A DNA stretch of 64,000 nt, taken from NCBI GenBank assembly GCA_964469155.1, contig CAYXXU010000001.1, forward strand, positions 110,138-174,137, written 5' to 3'. Source of the stretch: CAIWKO01 sp964469155. Lineage in GTDB: Bacteria; Bacteroidota; Bacteroidia; Bacteroidales; CAIWKO01. The translations under genes were made by a program, and so were the position numbers. Under the pieces are notes generated by a model. That model saw only the letters and a list, made by a program, of their open reading frames with translations, made no database searches and was not told the origin of the DNA. Of the stretch, positions 41,883-50,407 are shown in pieces (positions within the stretch are counted from its first letter, which is position 1; each line of letters begins with the position of its first letter).

Positions 41883-42929
41883 TTACTTTACGATCTTCTG
41901 CATTTCTGCGAAATCGTCGGTTTCAACGCGCAGCAGGTAGATCCCGGAAGGGCAGTTGGTGAATCCATCAAGAGATATCTGCTGCTGACCGGCTGAACCA
42001 AATCTATTTTCGGTATTGTAAACCTGTTTTCCCGAAATATCAGAAATAGTAACCTTTACGGTTCCCGGATGCAGGAGATTGAGCGACAGTCTTGAATCTG
42101 CATTTATCGGATTGGGGGCGATGCTGAAGTTTTGCGCAGCAATCTCTTCCACATTGGTGTACATATAACTCTTCATGCTCTGGGCTTTCAGGAATATACC
42201 CGAATCGAAAATATTATCGCCTACGTCGGCCAACGCCATTTTCAAATGATAGGTGGTTCCAGGGACCACAGAAGCCTGGGCCACCAGAACCGTGGTAAAG
42301 CTATCGAAAACAATGGTAGTTCCACCGGCATTATCAACATAATAAGAAGAATAGCTATTGGCATTTACATTATTGATACAAACCGGTAAGACCGTACCGG
42401 GAATCAAGGCAATATTCTCATTGGTGTAGAGTCCACCACCGGGATTGCTTCCGCTGATAAAAAATCCGAAAATATCGTTGAATGAATACCCTACAAATTC
42501 GGGATACTCTTCTGAGGCAAACACGTATTGAAATTCCAAAACATTGCCAACCGGAATAAGATCGAATTCCAGTACAGCCGCATCGTAGCTCGGATGAGGA
42601 TAATAAGTGTTCAAAGTAGCATCGCCGGGTTGGTTGTTATTTGTATTGGCAAACTTCGCTGCCGTATCATTGATATAAGGGATAGAATCGATACTGCCCG
42701 TAGTTAAAATAATTCCATCGTTCAAGCCTAAATTGGTTGAGTAGCCATCGGTAAAACTTGCTACGGCACTGCTGTCGCCGGTATAAACAACATTGCTGGC
42801 TGTAACACCTGTCAGTATAAAGTTATTGACCAACGATGTCATGCTGGGAGCATGCGTGATGACCATCTGGGCCTGGGATGAAAAAACACAAAAACTGATC
42901 GCGAATAGAATAAGTACTGATCTTCTCAT
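41883..42929 (-). CDS. T9SS-secreted choice-of-anchor-L domain protein
   Basis: The 348-aa protein has a signal peptide (MRRSVLILFAISFCVFSSQA) and a choice-of-anchor L domain: NDGIILTTGSIDSIP ... EFDLIPVGNVLEFQYVFASEEYPEFVG and FNDIFGFFISG are the landmarks. It ends in a T9SS type A sorting domain (SIAPNPINADSRLSL ... GIYLLRVETDDF). The anchor-L domain is a surface beta-structure seen in diverse secreted Bacteroidota proteins, without enzymatic function known to me. It converges on the cluster ligase across a 62-bp gap containing cacaaag repeat words. Confidence 0.85.
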   Translation of the reverse strand: MRRSVLILFAISFCVFSSQAQMVITHAPSMTSLVNNFILTGVTASNVVYTGDSSAVASFTDGYSTNLGLNDGIILTTGSIDSIPYINDTAAKFANTNNNQPGDATLNTYYPHPSYDAAVLEFDLIPVGNVLEFQYVFASEEYPEFVGYSFNDIFGFFISGSNPGGGLYTNENIALIPGTVLPVCINNVNANSYSSYYVDNAGGTTIVFDSFTTVLVAQASVVPGTTYHLKMALADVGDNIFDSGIFLKAQSMKSYMYTNVEEIAAQNFSIAPNPINADSRLSLNLLHPGTVKVTISDISGKQVYNTENRFGSAGQQQISLDGFTNCPSGIYLLRVETDDFAEMQKIVK

Positions 42930-43065
42930 AATAATGGTTTTTAATGGGTAAAATAAAGTGCTAATTTACAACAATAGAAACAGGTATTCTCAAAAAACTG
43001 AAAATAAATTTAACGAATACACATGATGACTGAGAAGGCTGTTTCTGACTTGTGCCAAACCCGCT

Positions 43066-43590
43066 TTAAAAAACATAGGTTATCCCACCGCTAACTGTTG
43101 GATTAGGATTGGGTAGATTTTGATTCAGATTGATGTGGACGAAGGGATCGTACAGGGCCATGCCTTTAAACCAAACATGACTGGCAATCTCGTATTCGTA
43201 ACCCACGCCAATAGGAGCCCCTATCACCCATCCAAGTTTTTTGATACCCATGTCATTCAGATAGCCAGTGTACATGGCTCTGCCTTCAGCATGGATAAAA
43301 ATGCCTTTCCAGATATCATATTCGGCAAACAAACTGGCTCCAAAGGAAAAATCGCCGGCAAATCCTTGTGTGGATGCCGCTGTATATTGAGCCACGGGCG
43401 AAAGTCCTACGCTGAAATTCTTAATTTTATAACCAACCACAGGCGCAAGATCAATTTTCACTCCGCTGATAAAGGTGGCACTCAGGTTGCCTCCGGTGAA
43501 TAACTGGGCCGAACTCTTTTGACTCATAGCAGAAAGGATGACGACTATAAACACCAGAACTATTTTTATGTTATTCAGAAAGGTTTTCAT
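43066..43590 (-). CDS. Small outer-membrane beta-barrel-like protein
   Basis: The 174-aa product has a long signal peptide (about 1-29, ending SSAQ). Alternating amphipathic strands follow (VKIDLAPVVGYKIKNFSVGLSPVAQY, GASLFAEYDIWKGIFIHAEGRAMY), ending in phenylalanine (SGGITYVF). This is typical of small eight-stranded OM barrels of the OmpW/porin-like kind in Bacteroidota. No specific family recognised. It has its own -7 box 32 bp upstream. Confidence 0.65.
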   Translation of the reverse strand: MKTFLNNIKIVLVFIVVILSAMSQKSSAQLFTGGNLSATFISGVKIDLAPVVGYKIKNFSVGLSPVAQYTAASTQGFAGDFSFGASLFAEYDIWKGIFIHAEGRAMYTGYLNDMGIKKLGWVIGAPIGVGYEYEIASHVWFKGMALYDPFVHINLNQNLPNPNPTVSGGITYVF

Positions 43591-43622
43591 AGGTATTGAT
43601 TTTTAGTTTTGAAAATCTTATG

Positions 43623-43630
43623 CAAAGATA
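43623..43630 (-). promoter_or_regulatory. -7 box (TATCTTTG) of the barrel-like gene
   Basis: TATCTTTG on the minus strand, 32 bp before the ATG at 43590. Confidence 0.5.
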
Positions 43631-43734
43631 ATACCGATTTTGGATTTAAGATTTAAAATTTATGATTTCGGATAAGGTTCAATAATAAAATTCGTAATGC
43701 TGCATAGGAAAGTAAAGAATAACATATCCAGCCG

Positions 43735-44475
43735 CTACCATATCAGTCCCGACCAGGGCTCGCTGAAGGGTCCAAAAGTTCTTTTCCTGCCTTTGAAACG
43801 TTTGCGGGCTATATACCAGGCACGCATTCCTTCCTGTTCGGGATCGAACCTATGGGTGTACCATCCGTTCTTTACTTCCCCAACCAGATCAAAATCCCTG
43901 ATAGGAGGCGCTACCTTTGCAGTGGTTTCAGCTACATAGAGGTAAATCTCAATAGCCTCTACACCTTTATCCAGCCCCCTGTGGTTAGCACCGGGAGTGA
44001 TCACCTGGCTCGTTTGTATCAGGTGGTGCATCGCCTTGACAGCTCCTAAAACGGAAGGATCCAGCCCGCTTGCCGTAAAGCCGGGTGAAGGAGTTTTAAT
44101 GGTGTCGGGGACCCTGAGTCCCATTTCAACTTTCTGATCGTTGGTCACCAACGGATTGTAACGGATATAGCGGTTAATATAAAATCTCAGGCTGGTATCC
44201 TGCGGATTGTTTTTATTACCGCTTTCGTACGACCGGCAGGCATCTTTTTTGCGCTGCGTATCGGCTTTGTCGAACAATCGGCTGGAAACTATTGCCCAAA
44301 CCGAATCCCATTCTTTCTTTTTGGTGCCGGGGGTTTCGGTCAGAAGTGTCCACTCAGTCAGAGCAGCGGCAGACAAATTCCATGATGACTTTAGCTCATT
44401 GACCTTTTTGACAAAGTTTATCTGCCAGGAATCGAATGAATAATCGGAACGGGGAATAAAGTCAAGGTTTGACAT
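43735..44475 (-). CDS. Conserved hypothetical protein (246 aa), cytoplasmic
   Basis: The product starts MSNLDFIPRSDYSFDSWQINF, has no signal peptide or membrane segment, and is rich in Trp, Tyr and basic residues. A central LRFYINRYIRYNPLVTNDQ segment and a C-terminal GWYTHRFDPEQEGMRAWYIARKRF segment, with fibronectin-III-like spacing, are its clearest features. I recognise the general look from other Bacteroidota genomes but know of no function. It stands alone, with the fourth 21-bp array starting about 190 bp upstream of its ATG. Confidence 0.6.
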   Translation of the reverse strand: MSNLDFIPRSDYSFDSWQINFVKKVNELKSSWNLSAAALTEWTLLTETPGTKKKEWDSVWAIVSSRLFDKADTQRKKDACRSYESGNKNNPQDTSLRFYINRYIRYNPLVTNDQKVEMGLRVPDTIKTPSPGFTASGLDPSVLGAVKAMHHLIQTSQVITPGANHRGLDKGVEAIEIYLYVAETTAKVAPPIRDFDLVGEVKNGWYTHRFDPEQEGMRAWYIARKRFKGRKRTFGPFSEPWSGLIW

Positions 44476-44662
44476 TTTCTATAGGTTTTAATTACTGAAT
44501 AAAAGCTTAAAAATATTGTCTATACAAAATCAGAAGTAAAGATAATGATTTTTACAGTAAAATTGATGAATTAAAGCACTAAATTGCATTTTGCATATCT
44601 AAAATACTGATTTCTATTAAGTAAAGACTCCATTCCCATTACGGAATTTCCCTCATACCAGG

Positions 44663-44914
44663 CAAAACAGTTATACACATTATCGGTAGTGTACTACATA
44701 TTGTCAGTAGTACTCTACATTCTTTCGGTAGTTTACTACATATTTTCAGTAGTATTCTACTTATTATCAGTAGTGGTCTACTTATATCCGATAGAGTACT
44801 ACAAATTATCGGTAGTGTTCTACATTTATTGGGTAGTGACATACAAATTATCGGTAGTATACTACACATCATTGGTAGAATACTATGAATTGAAGGTAGC
44901 ATCGTTATTCAAAA
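44663..44914. repeat. 21-bp tandem array, about 12 units (GTAGTNNACTAC palindromes)
   Basis: Units start at 44684 and every 21 bp to 44894, with a degenerate unit before them. Each carries GGTAGTGTACTACA or a variant. GTAGT-NN-ACTAC is an inverted repeat, and changes between copies often keep at least part of it. This is the only array of the five in a divergent gap, between the 246-aa hypothetical gene and the small acidic protein gene. Open frames across it are by-products. Confidence 0.9.
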
Positions 44915-45158
44915 CGAAGTATTAGCTTAAAAAAGTCAGGATTAATGAGCGGTTTTGGTAAGTTGATGAAAGAAATCTAACGGACACAGATAATTCTAAG
45001 ATCGTCTGGTAACATTTTTTTTTAAAATTACTAATGTCATGAGCGTTTGACCATTTGAATTTAGCAATGCCTTCCATTAGAGTTAAGGTAAAACAACGGT
45101 CTATGAGGGTTCCCGGACATTTTTCCTTACCTGGCCAGAACAAAATATCATTTATAAG

Positions 45159-45197
45159 ATGTAAGAATTATGTAAGAAATTTCCAAAATTATGTAAC
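45159..45197. promoter_or_regulatory. Three ATGTAA direct repeats upstream of the small acidic protein
   Basis: ATGTAAG at 45159 and 45170 and ATGTAAC at 45191 are spaced 11 and 21 bp, close to one and two helical turns, 53-91 bp before the ATG at 45250. That arrangement suits an activator or repressor site. A near -7 box (CATCTTTG) lies about 20 bp before the ATG. Confidence 0.4.
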
Positions 45198-45249
45198 ACT
45201 TTTCCGGCAAAAGAGACTCATCTTTGATATCATATTAAACATTAAAAAA

Positions 45250-45606
45250 ATGAAAAATCAAAGTAGCATAATGCCAGCAGGCAATATACATAGCAGAGGA
45301 CACAGATACAATTCAGCAGGATATCCTTGCTATCCTTCGGGCGATGACATTTTCCATAAATTTTACAAAGAGAAGGAAATTGATCCTGAGGATATCTCTA
45401 AATATAAGGCCCAAAATGAAAACGACAAGATCAAAGCCTTATACGCCAAATATCTACTGGATGACATGTGCGGCAATTATCTGGATATTCCCGGAGCAGG
45501 ACTGGACGACGAACAGGAAAATACCGGCAATGAAGATGAAGGGAACAACTATTACAGCATAGGCGGCGATGATCATAACAACCTGGATGAATATAAGGTT
45601 GGATAG
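45250..45606 (+). CDS. Small acidic conserved hypothetical protein
   Basis: From the ATG at 45250 the product is 118 aa. The body is strongly acidic: DDIFHKFYKEKEIDPEDISK, then LDIPGAGLDDEQENTGNEDE and NNYYSIGGDDHNNLDEYK. This resembles a family of short acidic Bacteroidota proteins (with 'DIDPEDISK' and 'DDEQENIGSEDEENNYYSLGGD' wording) that I recall only as hypothetical. An upstream in-frame extension to 45055 was rejected: it has unrelated composition and overlaps the repeated ATGTAA sites. Function unknown. Confidence 0.65.
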   Translation: MKNQSSIMPAGNIHSRGHRYNSAGYPCYPSGDDIFHKFYKEKEIDPEDISKYKAQNENDKIKALYAKYLLDDMCGNYLDIPGAGLDDEQENTGNEDEGNNYYSIGGDDHNNLDEYKVG

Positions 45607-45654
45607 ATCTGCCCGCCCGTATTTCAGAGTGTTAAGCGTTAATTAAATTCAATG

Positions 45655-47685
45655 CTACTTCAGCCATCTGTCGAGCCAGCCAAAGAACTCTCTTTGCCAG
45701 AGCACAGAGTTTTGGGGTTTGGTCACAAAATGACTTTCGTTGGGGAAGAATAAAAAGCGCGATGGTATGTTGCGCAACTGTGCGGCATTAAATGCCTCCA
45801 TTCCCTGGGTGTAAGGAATACGAAAATCGTTGCCCCCGTGAATCACCAAAATGGGAGTATCCCAGTTGCCAACAAATTTATGGGGCGAGAAATTGTAGCT
45901 TTTAGGGGTAGGTTTATCCCAATAGGCACCGCCCAGGTCGTGATTGGCAAACCACATTTCTTCAGTAGTTCCGTACCAGCTTTCAAAGTTGAACATGCCG
46001 CAATGGGCAATGAACGCTTTGAATCTGTGATTGCTGTTGCCGGCAAGCCAATACACCGAGAAAGCACCATAGCTGGCACCCACAGCACCCAGCTTATCGG
46101 CAATTACATAGGGTTCTTTGGCAAGGGTATCGATAGCAGCCAGATAATCCTTCATGTTTTGTCCACCATAATCCAAAACAATCTGGTCGTTCCATTCCTG
46201 TCCGAAACCGGGTAATCCGCGACGATTGGGGGCAACCACAATATAATCATTGGCCGCCATCATCTGGAAATTCCAGCGGTAAGAGAAGAACTGGCTCACG
46301 GTGCTTTGTGGTCCTCCCTGGCAATACAATAAGGCAGGATATTTTTTAGTCTTATCGAAATTGGGCGGAAAGATCACCCAAACCAGCATCTTTTTGCCGT
46401 CCGAGGTAGTGATCCAGCGTTCTTCCACCTTGCCCATGGTGATCTTATCGAGCATGGCTTTATTGGTAAAGGTCACCTGCACTTCCGTGCGTTTGCCTTT
46501 CACATTATCAATCCTGAAGATCTCCGAAGGCATTGACATCGACATTTTAACGCCCACCATCAGGGTGCCATCGGCATATAGTTCAGAATAATCGTGATTA
46601 CCCGTGGTAATTTGGGTGAATTTCTTTGTCAAAAGGTCTGCACCGAAGATCTGGCAGGTTCCTTTGGTGTAGCTGGTAAAATAAATGGTCTTATTATCGT
46701 TGCTCCAGCGGAGGTTGGAAACACTTTCGTCAAAGCCTTCGCTGATATCGGTTTTGGTTTTGGCAAGCATATCATAAACGATCAGGCGTTTTTTATCCGA
46801 TTCGTATCCGGGGGTTTTCATGCTGCACCATGCCAGTTTGGTTCCGTCGGGCGAAAAAGCAGGGTCCATATCGTATCCCAACATTTCTGGGCACAGATCG
46901 GTGGTTTGTTTGCTCTGCAGGTCGTAAAGATAAATATCCGAATTGGTGCTTACCGCTTCGGCTTTGCCTGTGAGCTTGCGACAGGTATACACCAGAGATT
47001 TTCCATCAGGACTCCAAGCAATTTGCTCCATACCTCCATCAGGAGTCAAAGGAGAATCGAAGCGCTCGCCTTTCATAATATCAACGGGATTAGAAATATT
47101 GTCCACACCATAATCGGCAACAAAAACGTGACTGTAAGAATAATCGCTCCAACTATCCCAGTGACGGTATAAAAGATCGTCGATGATGCGGGCATCGGCT
47201 TTTGGCAGGTCGGGATACATATCTGTAGCCGTCTGATCAAGTTTTACATCTTTGATGAACAGTATATGCTTCATATCGGGGGCATAGGCAAAGCCGTTGA
47301 TGCCGCCTTCTATAAAACTCACCTGGCGCTTGGCTGTTCCGTCGGGGTTCATTTCCCATAATTGCGGATCGCCGGTGGAAGAAGAGAGATATCCTATCTT
47401 TTTACCGTCAGAGCGCCACAGAGCATTATATTCACTCCCTGGGCTGTTGGTAAGATTGATAATATTGGTTCCGTCCATATTGCAAACGAACAGTTCGCGG
47501 TTGCCTTTGTTCTCGGCGAGGTCATATCGGGTGACTCCATAAAGCACAGTTTTTTTATCGGGCGATATCTGCATATCGCTAACCCTGCCCAACTGCCATA
47601 ACAACTCGGGGGTTAGCCTGGTTTGTGAAAACACACTTGTTAAAACAAGTATGAAAGATACTGTACTAAAAATTATTTTTTTCAT
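45655..47685 (-). CDS. S9 family peptidase (prolyl oligopeptidase / DPP-like), exported
   Basis: The 676-aa protein has a signal peptide (MKKIIFSTVSFILVLTSVFS), a TolB/WD40-like beta-propeller (repeated 'W.pDGK.l.Y' units between about 30 and 400) and a C-terminal alpha/beta hydrolase. The catalytic triad is Ser538 in GASYGAF, Asp620 in HGGNDFR and His652 in NESHF. It cleaves short peptides in the periplasm. It is the last gene of a minus-strand group bcp-recA-TPR-S9 with 12-14 bp spacings. Confidence 0.93.
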   Translation of the reverse strand: MKKIIFSTVSFILVLTSVFSQTRLTPELLWQLGRVSDMQISPDKKTVLYGVTRYDLAENKGNRELFVCNMDGTNIINLTNSPGSEYNALWRSDGKKIGYLSSSTGDPQLWEMNPDGTAKRQVSFIEGGINGFAYAPDMKHILFIKDVKLDQTATDMYPDLPKADARIIDDLLYRHWDSWSDYSYSHVFVADYGVDNISNPVDIMKGERFDSPLTPDGGMEQIAWSPDGKSLVYTCRKLTGKAEAVSTNSDIYLYDLQSKQTTDLCPEMLGYDMDPAFSPDGTKLAWCSMKTPGYESDKKRLIVYDMLAKTKTDISEGFDESVSNLRWSNDNKTIYFTSYTKGTCQIFGADLLTKKFTQITTGNHDYSELYADGTLMVGVKMSMSMPSEIFRIDNVKGKRTEVQVTFTNKAMLDKITMGKVEERWITTSDGKKMLVWVIFPPNFDKTKKYPALLYCQGGPQSTVSQFFSYRWNFQMMAANDYIVVAPNRRGLPGFGQEWNDQIVLDYGGQNMKDYLAAIDTLAKEPYVIADKLGAVGASYGAFSVYWLAGNSNHRFKAFIAHCGMFNFESWYGTTEEMWFANHDLGGAYWDKPTPKSYNFSPHKFVGNWDTPILVIHGGNDFRIPYTQGMEAFNAAQLRNIPSRFLFFPNESHFVTKPQNSVLWQREFFGWLDRWLK

Positions 47686-47698
47686 AAGATGATTGGTA

Positions 47699-48715
47699 TT
47701 AATGTGAAATTCTATCCAGACGGTTCATTCCGTCGACAGCTCGCTGATAATTGGTTTTAATTTTAAGTGCCTGCTGATAATCGGCACGGGCAAAGTTTAT
47801 ATTTCCCAACAGTTCGTAACAATAACCACGATTGTAATAAGCCTCGGCATAATTCACATCGCACTTTATAGCATCAGTGAAATATTTGATAGCCACATCG
47901 TACACCTGCAAGTAAACCAGATGGATATATCCGAGGTTATAAAAAGCCTGTTTATTCATGGGGTCAATCTGGGTGATCATAGTATATTTTTCAATAGCCT
48001 TATTATATTCGCTGTTTTCCTGATAAAAAAAGGCCAGGGCATACATAGCCTCAATACTTTTCGGATTCAGGTTGAGGGCATTATTATAATAATCAATCGC
48101 CAAGCGGCTGTGCCGGGCCGAATACAAAAGGCCCAACTGCATATAGGCATGAAAATATTGCTGATCTTTTTCAATGGCCTTCTCGAAACTTTTCACTGCT
48201 TTCATGGTATCGCCAATATCTTTCATTGCCATACCATTGATGAAATCGGCCTTGGCACTCAGGTTGTCGAGCTTTAGCGCTTTACCCGTATTTTCGAAGG
48301 TATTTTTATAATCCTTCAGATAATAAAACAACTCCGCCAATTTCAGATAGGCATCCTTATCTTCCGGGTTTATTTCGCATGCTTTATTCAATGCATCCTG
48401 GCATTTTGTGATCTTGCCGCCTGCAAATAGCACATCGGAAAGAGTGAGATAATATGCTGAAGTTTTCGGATCGAGTAAAATGGCCCTGTTGGCATCGTTA
48501 AGCGCTTTTTCCAGATCTTTGTTCTGCAAATAATAAACTGCACGCTGATCGTAAAATTTCGCATTATCAGGGTCGTCGGCTATCTTTTTATTCAGACTGA
48601 CCAGATCGGCAGACAAAGAATCTGTTTTACCGGTATTGTCTTCCACTTTTTTATGATTCCCGCAGGAAAATATAACAAGGGTGAATAGAAGGAAAATATT
48701 CCTGAGAATTTTCAT
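47699..48715 (-). CDS. TPR-repeat lipoprotein
   Basis: The 338-aa product has a lipobox (LVIFSCGN, Cys at about 19) and then eight or so tetratricopeptide repeats covering most of the chain (for example AKFYDQRAVYYLQNKDLEKAL, AYLKLAELFYYLKDYKNTFE, AYYNRGYCYELLGNINFARAD). TPRs mediate protein-protein contacts, here in the periplasm or at the outer membrane. It is co-transcribed with recA (14 bp upstream) and the S9 peptidase (13 bp downstream), but shows no functional link with recombination. Confidence 0.88.
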   Translation of the reverse strand: MKILRNIFLLFTLVIFSCGNHKKVEDNTGKTDSLSADLVSLNKKIADDPDNAKFYDQRAVYYLQNKDLEKALNDANRAILLDPKTSAYYLTLSDVLFAGGKITKCQDALNKACEINPEDKDAYLKLAELFYYLKDYKNTFENTGKALKLDNLSAKADFINGMAMKDIGDTMKAVKSFEKAIEKDQQYFHAYMQLGLLYSARHSRLAIDYYNNALNLNPKSIEAMYALAFFYQENSEYNKAIEKYTMITQIDPMNKQAFYNLGYIHLVYLQVYDVAIKYFTDAIKCDVNYAEAYYNRGYCYELLGNINFARADYQQALKIKTNYQRAVDGMNRLDRISH

Positions 48716-48729
48716 AAGAAAGCGCTTAT

Positions 48730-49749
48730 TTATTTTAATTTCTCCCGGATAAGGGCTTCCAGTTCATCAGACAGTTCTATATTATCGGCCAGCAATTGTT
48801 TCACGGCTTCCCTGCCCTGTCCCAGTTTGGTTTCGTTATAACTGAACCATGAACCGCTCTTTTTAATGATCTCTTTTTCCACACCCAGGTCGATGATCTC
48901 GCCTATCTTTGAAAAACCTTCACCGTAGATAATGTCGACCTCTGCAGTGCGGAACGGTGGAGCCACTTTGTTTTTCACCACCTTCACACGAACCCGGTTA
49001 CCTACCACAGCTTCGCCTTCTTTTATCTGGTTGATCTTACGGATATCGATACGCACGGAAGCATAAAACTTAAGCGCGTTACCACCGGTAGTGGTTTCAG
49101 GGTTGCCAAACATCACCCCTATCTTCTCGCGCAATTGGTTGATGAAGATACAGCAGCAACCTGTTTTACTGATAGTGGCAGTAAGTTTCCGTAAGGCCTG
49201 CGACATCAAACGTGCCTGCAATCCCATTTTCGAATCGCCCATTTCGCCATCAATCTCACTTTTAGGAGTCAAGGCAGCCACGGAGTCAATAACAATAATA
49301 TCGATAGCTCCGGAACGTATCAGGTTCTCGGTAATTTCAAGTGCCTGTTCGCCGTTATCGGGCTGTGAAATCAAAAGGTTCTCGATATCCACCCCCAGTT
49401 TGCGTGCATAACTGCTGTCGAAAGCATGCTCGGCATCAATAAAAGCAGCAATGCCTCCTTTCTTCTGCGATTCAGCAATGGCATGCAAAGCCAGTGTGGT
49501 TTTACCTGATGACTCGGGTCCGTATATCTCTATCACTCTGCCCTTGGGGAAGCCACCCACACCTAAGGCAACATCGACACCGATAGAACCGGTCGAAATA
49601 TTTTCGATATTCCCTATGGGTTCATCGCCCAGTTTCATTATAGTGCCTTTACCATAGGCTTTTTCGATCTTATCTAAGGTAAGCTGCAAAACTTTTAACT
49701 TCTCATTATTGTTTGCTGCTTCTTTTTTTTCGTCAACATTTTTTGCCAT
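48730..49749 (-). CDS. recA: Recombinase RecA
   Basis: RecA forms filaments on single-stranded DNA, drives strand exchange and triggers LexA cleavage. The 339-aa protein has Walker A GPESSGKTT at 77-85, the MAW-type IDAEHAFD segment, Walker B DIIVIDSVAALTPKSEIDGE, and the loop NQLREKIGVMFGNPETTTGG. The C-terminal tail is acidic and short, as in Bacteroidota. It is translated 12 bp after bcp, so its promoter is probably the one upstream of bcp. Confidence 0.98.
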   Translation of the reverse strand: MAKNVDEKKEAANNNEKLKVLQLTLDKIEKAYGKGTIMKLGDEPIGNIENISTGSIGVDVALGVGGFPKGRVIEIYGPESSGKTTLALHAIAESQKKGGIAAFIDAEHAFDSSYARKLGVDIENLLISQPDNGEQALEITENLIRSGAIDIIVIDSVAALTPKSEIDGEMGDSKMGLQARLMSQALRKLTATISKTGCCCIFINQLREKIGVMFGNPETTTGGNALKFYASVRIDIRKINQIKEGEAVVGNRVRVKVVKNKVAPPFRTAEVDIIYGEGFSKIGEIIDLGVEKEIIKKSGSWFSYNETKLGQGREAVKQLLADNIELSDELEALIREKLK

Positions 49750-49761
49750 AATATTTATTTT

Positions 49762-50229
49762 TTATTTGATTTTTAATTCGTCGAGTATCTGTTGTGAATG
49801 ATTTTTGGTATCTACTTTCGAAAACACCGCTTCTATGATCCCTTTTTCAGAGATCACAAAAGTAGCACGGTTTATGCCATCGAAGGTACGTCCCATAAAT
49901 TTCTTTGGCCCCCAAACCCCGAAAAGATTACAGATTTTCTTATCAGTATCGCTGATAAGCGGAAAAGGGAGGTCGTATTTTGCAATGAAATTCAGGTGCG
50001 ATTTTTCGTTATCGGCACTGACTCCAACAATTACAAAACCTTTATCAGTAAGCATTTTATAATTATCGCGCAAATTGCAGGCTTCAGCCGTACATCCCGG
50101 GGTATTATCTTTCGGGTAAAAATATAAAACCACCTTTTTCCCCGAAAATTGTTTCAGGCCAATGGTTTTTCCGTTCTGATCCACACCTGTAAAGTCAGGC
50201 GCTTTATCACCTTTTGTAAGTAAAGACAT
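49762..50229 (-). CDS. bcp: Thioredoxin-dependent thiol peroxidase (Bcp/PrxQ peroxiredoxin)
   Basis: This enzyme reduces hydrogen peroxide and organic hydroperoxides with electrons from thioredoxin. The 155-aa protein has the peroxidatic Cys46 and resolving Cys51 in DNTPGCTAEACNLRD, the PrxQ arrangement five residues apart. It is the first gene of the operon that continues with recA, a TPR lipoprotein and an S9 peptidase. A perfect -7 box lies 72 bp upstream. Confidence 0.95.
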   Translation of the reverse strand: MSLLTKGDKAPDFTGVDQNGKTIGLKQFSGKKVVLYFYPKDNTPGCTAEACNLRDNYKMLTDKGFVIVGVSADNEKSHLNFIAKYDLPFPLISDTDKKICNLFGVWGPKKFMGRTFDGINRATFVISEKGIIEAVFSKVDTKNHSQQILDELKIK

Positions 50230-50301
50230 TTGAATTTGAATTAATTAGACAATAGAATTTATTACGCTGAATGCTCTCATAATATCACAAACCCAGCTAT
50301 A

Positions 50302-50309
50302 CAAAATTA
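50302..50309 (-). promoter_or_regulatory. -7 box (TAATTTTG) of the bcp-recA operon
   Basis: TAATTTTG on the minus strand, 72 bp before the bcp ATG. It diverges from the box for the glycogen gene at 50376. Confidence 0.45.
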
Positions 50310-50375
50310 AACTTTTATGATTAAAATCACTGGTAATTTCGAAACTAATTTCAAAAAAAGCTCCTTTATTTTAAC

Positions 50376-50383
50376 TACTTTTG
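50376..50383 (+). promoter_or_regulatory. -7 box (TACTTTTG) of the glycogen synthase/phosphorylase gene
   Basis: TACTTTTG, 24 bp before the ATG at 50408. Confidence 0.55.
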
Positions 50384-50407
50384 CATTCCTTTTAAAAAAA
50401 CTCAATA

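Noticed and set aside
44639..44925. ORFs on both strands across the GTAGT array
   Set aside because: Stop-free tandem repeat without coding features.
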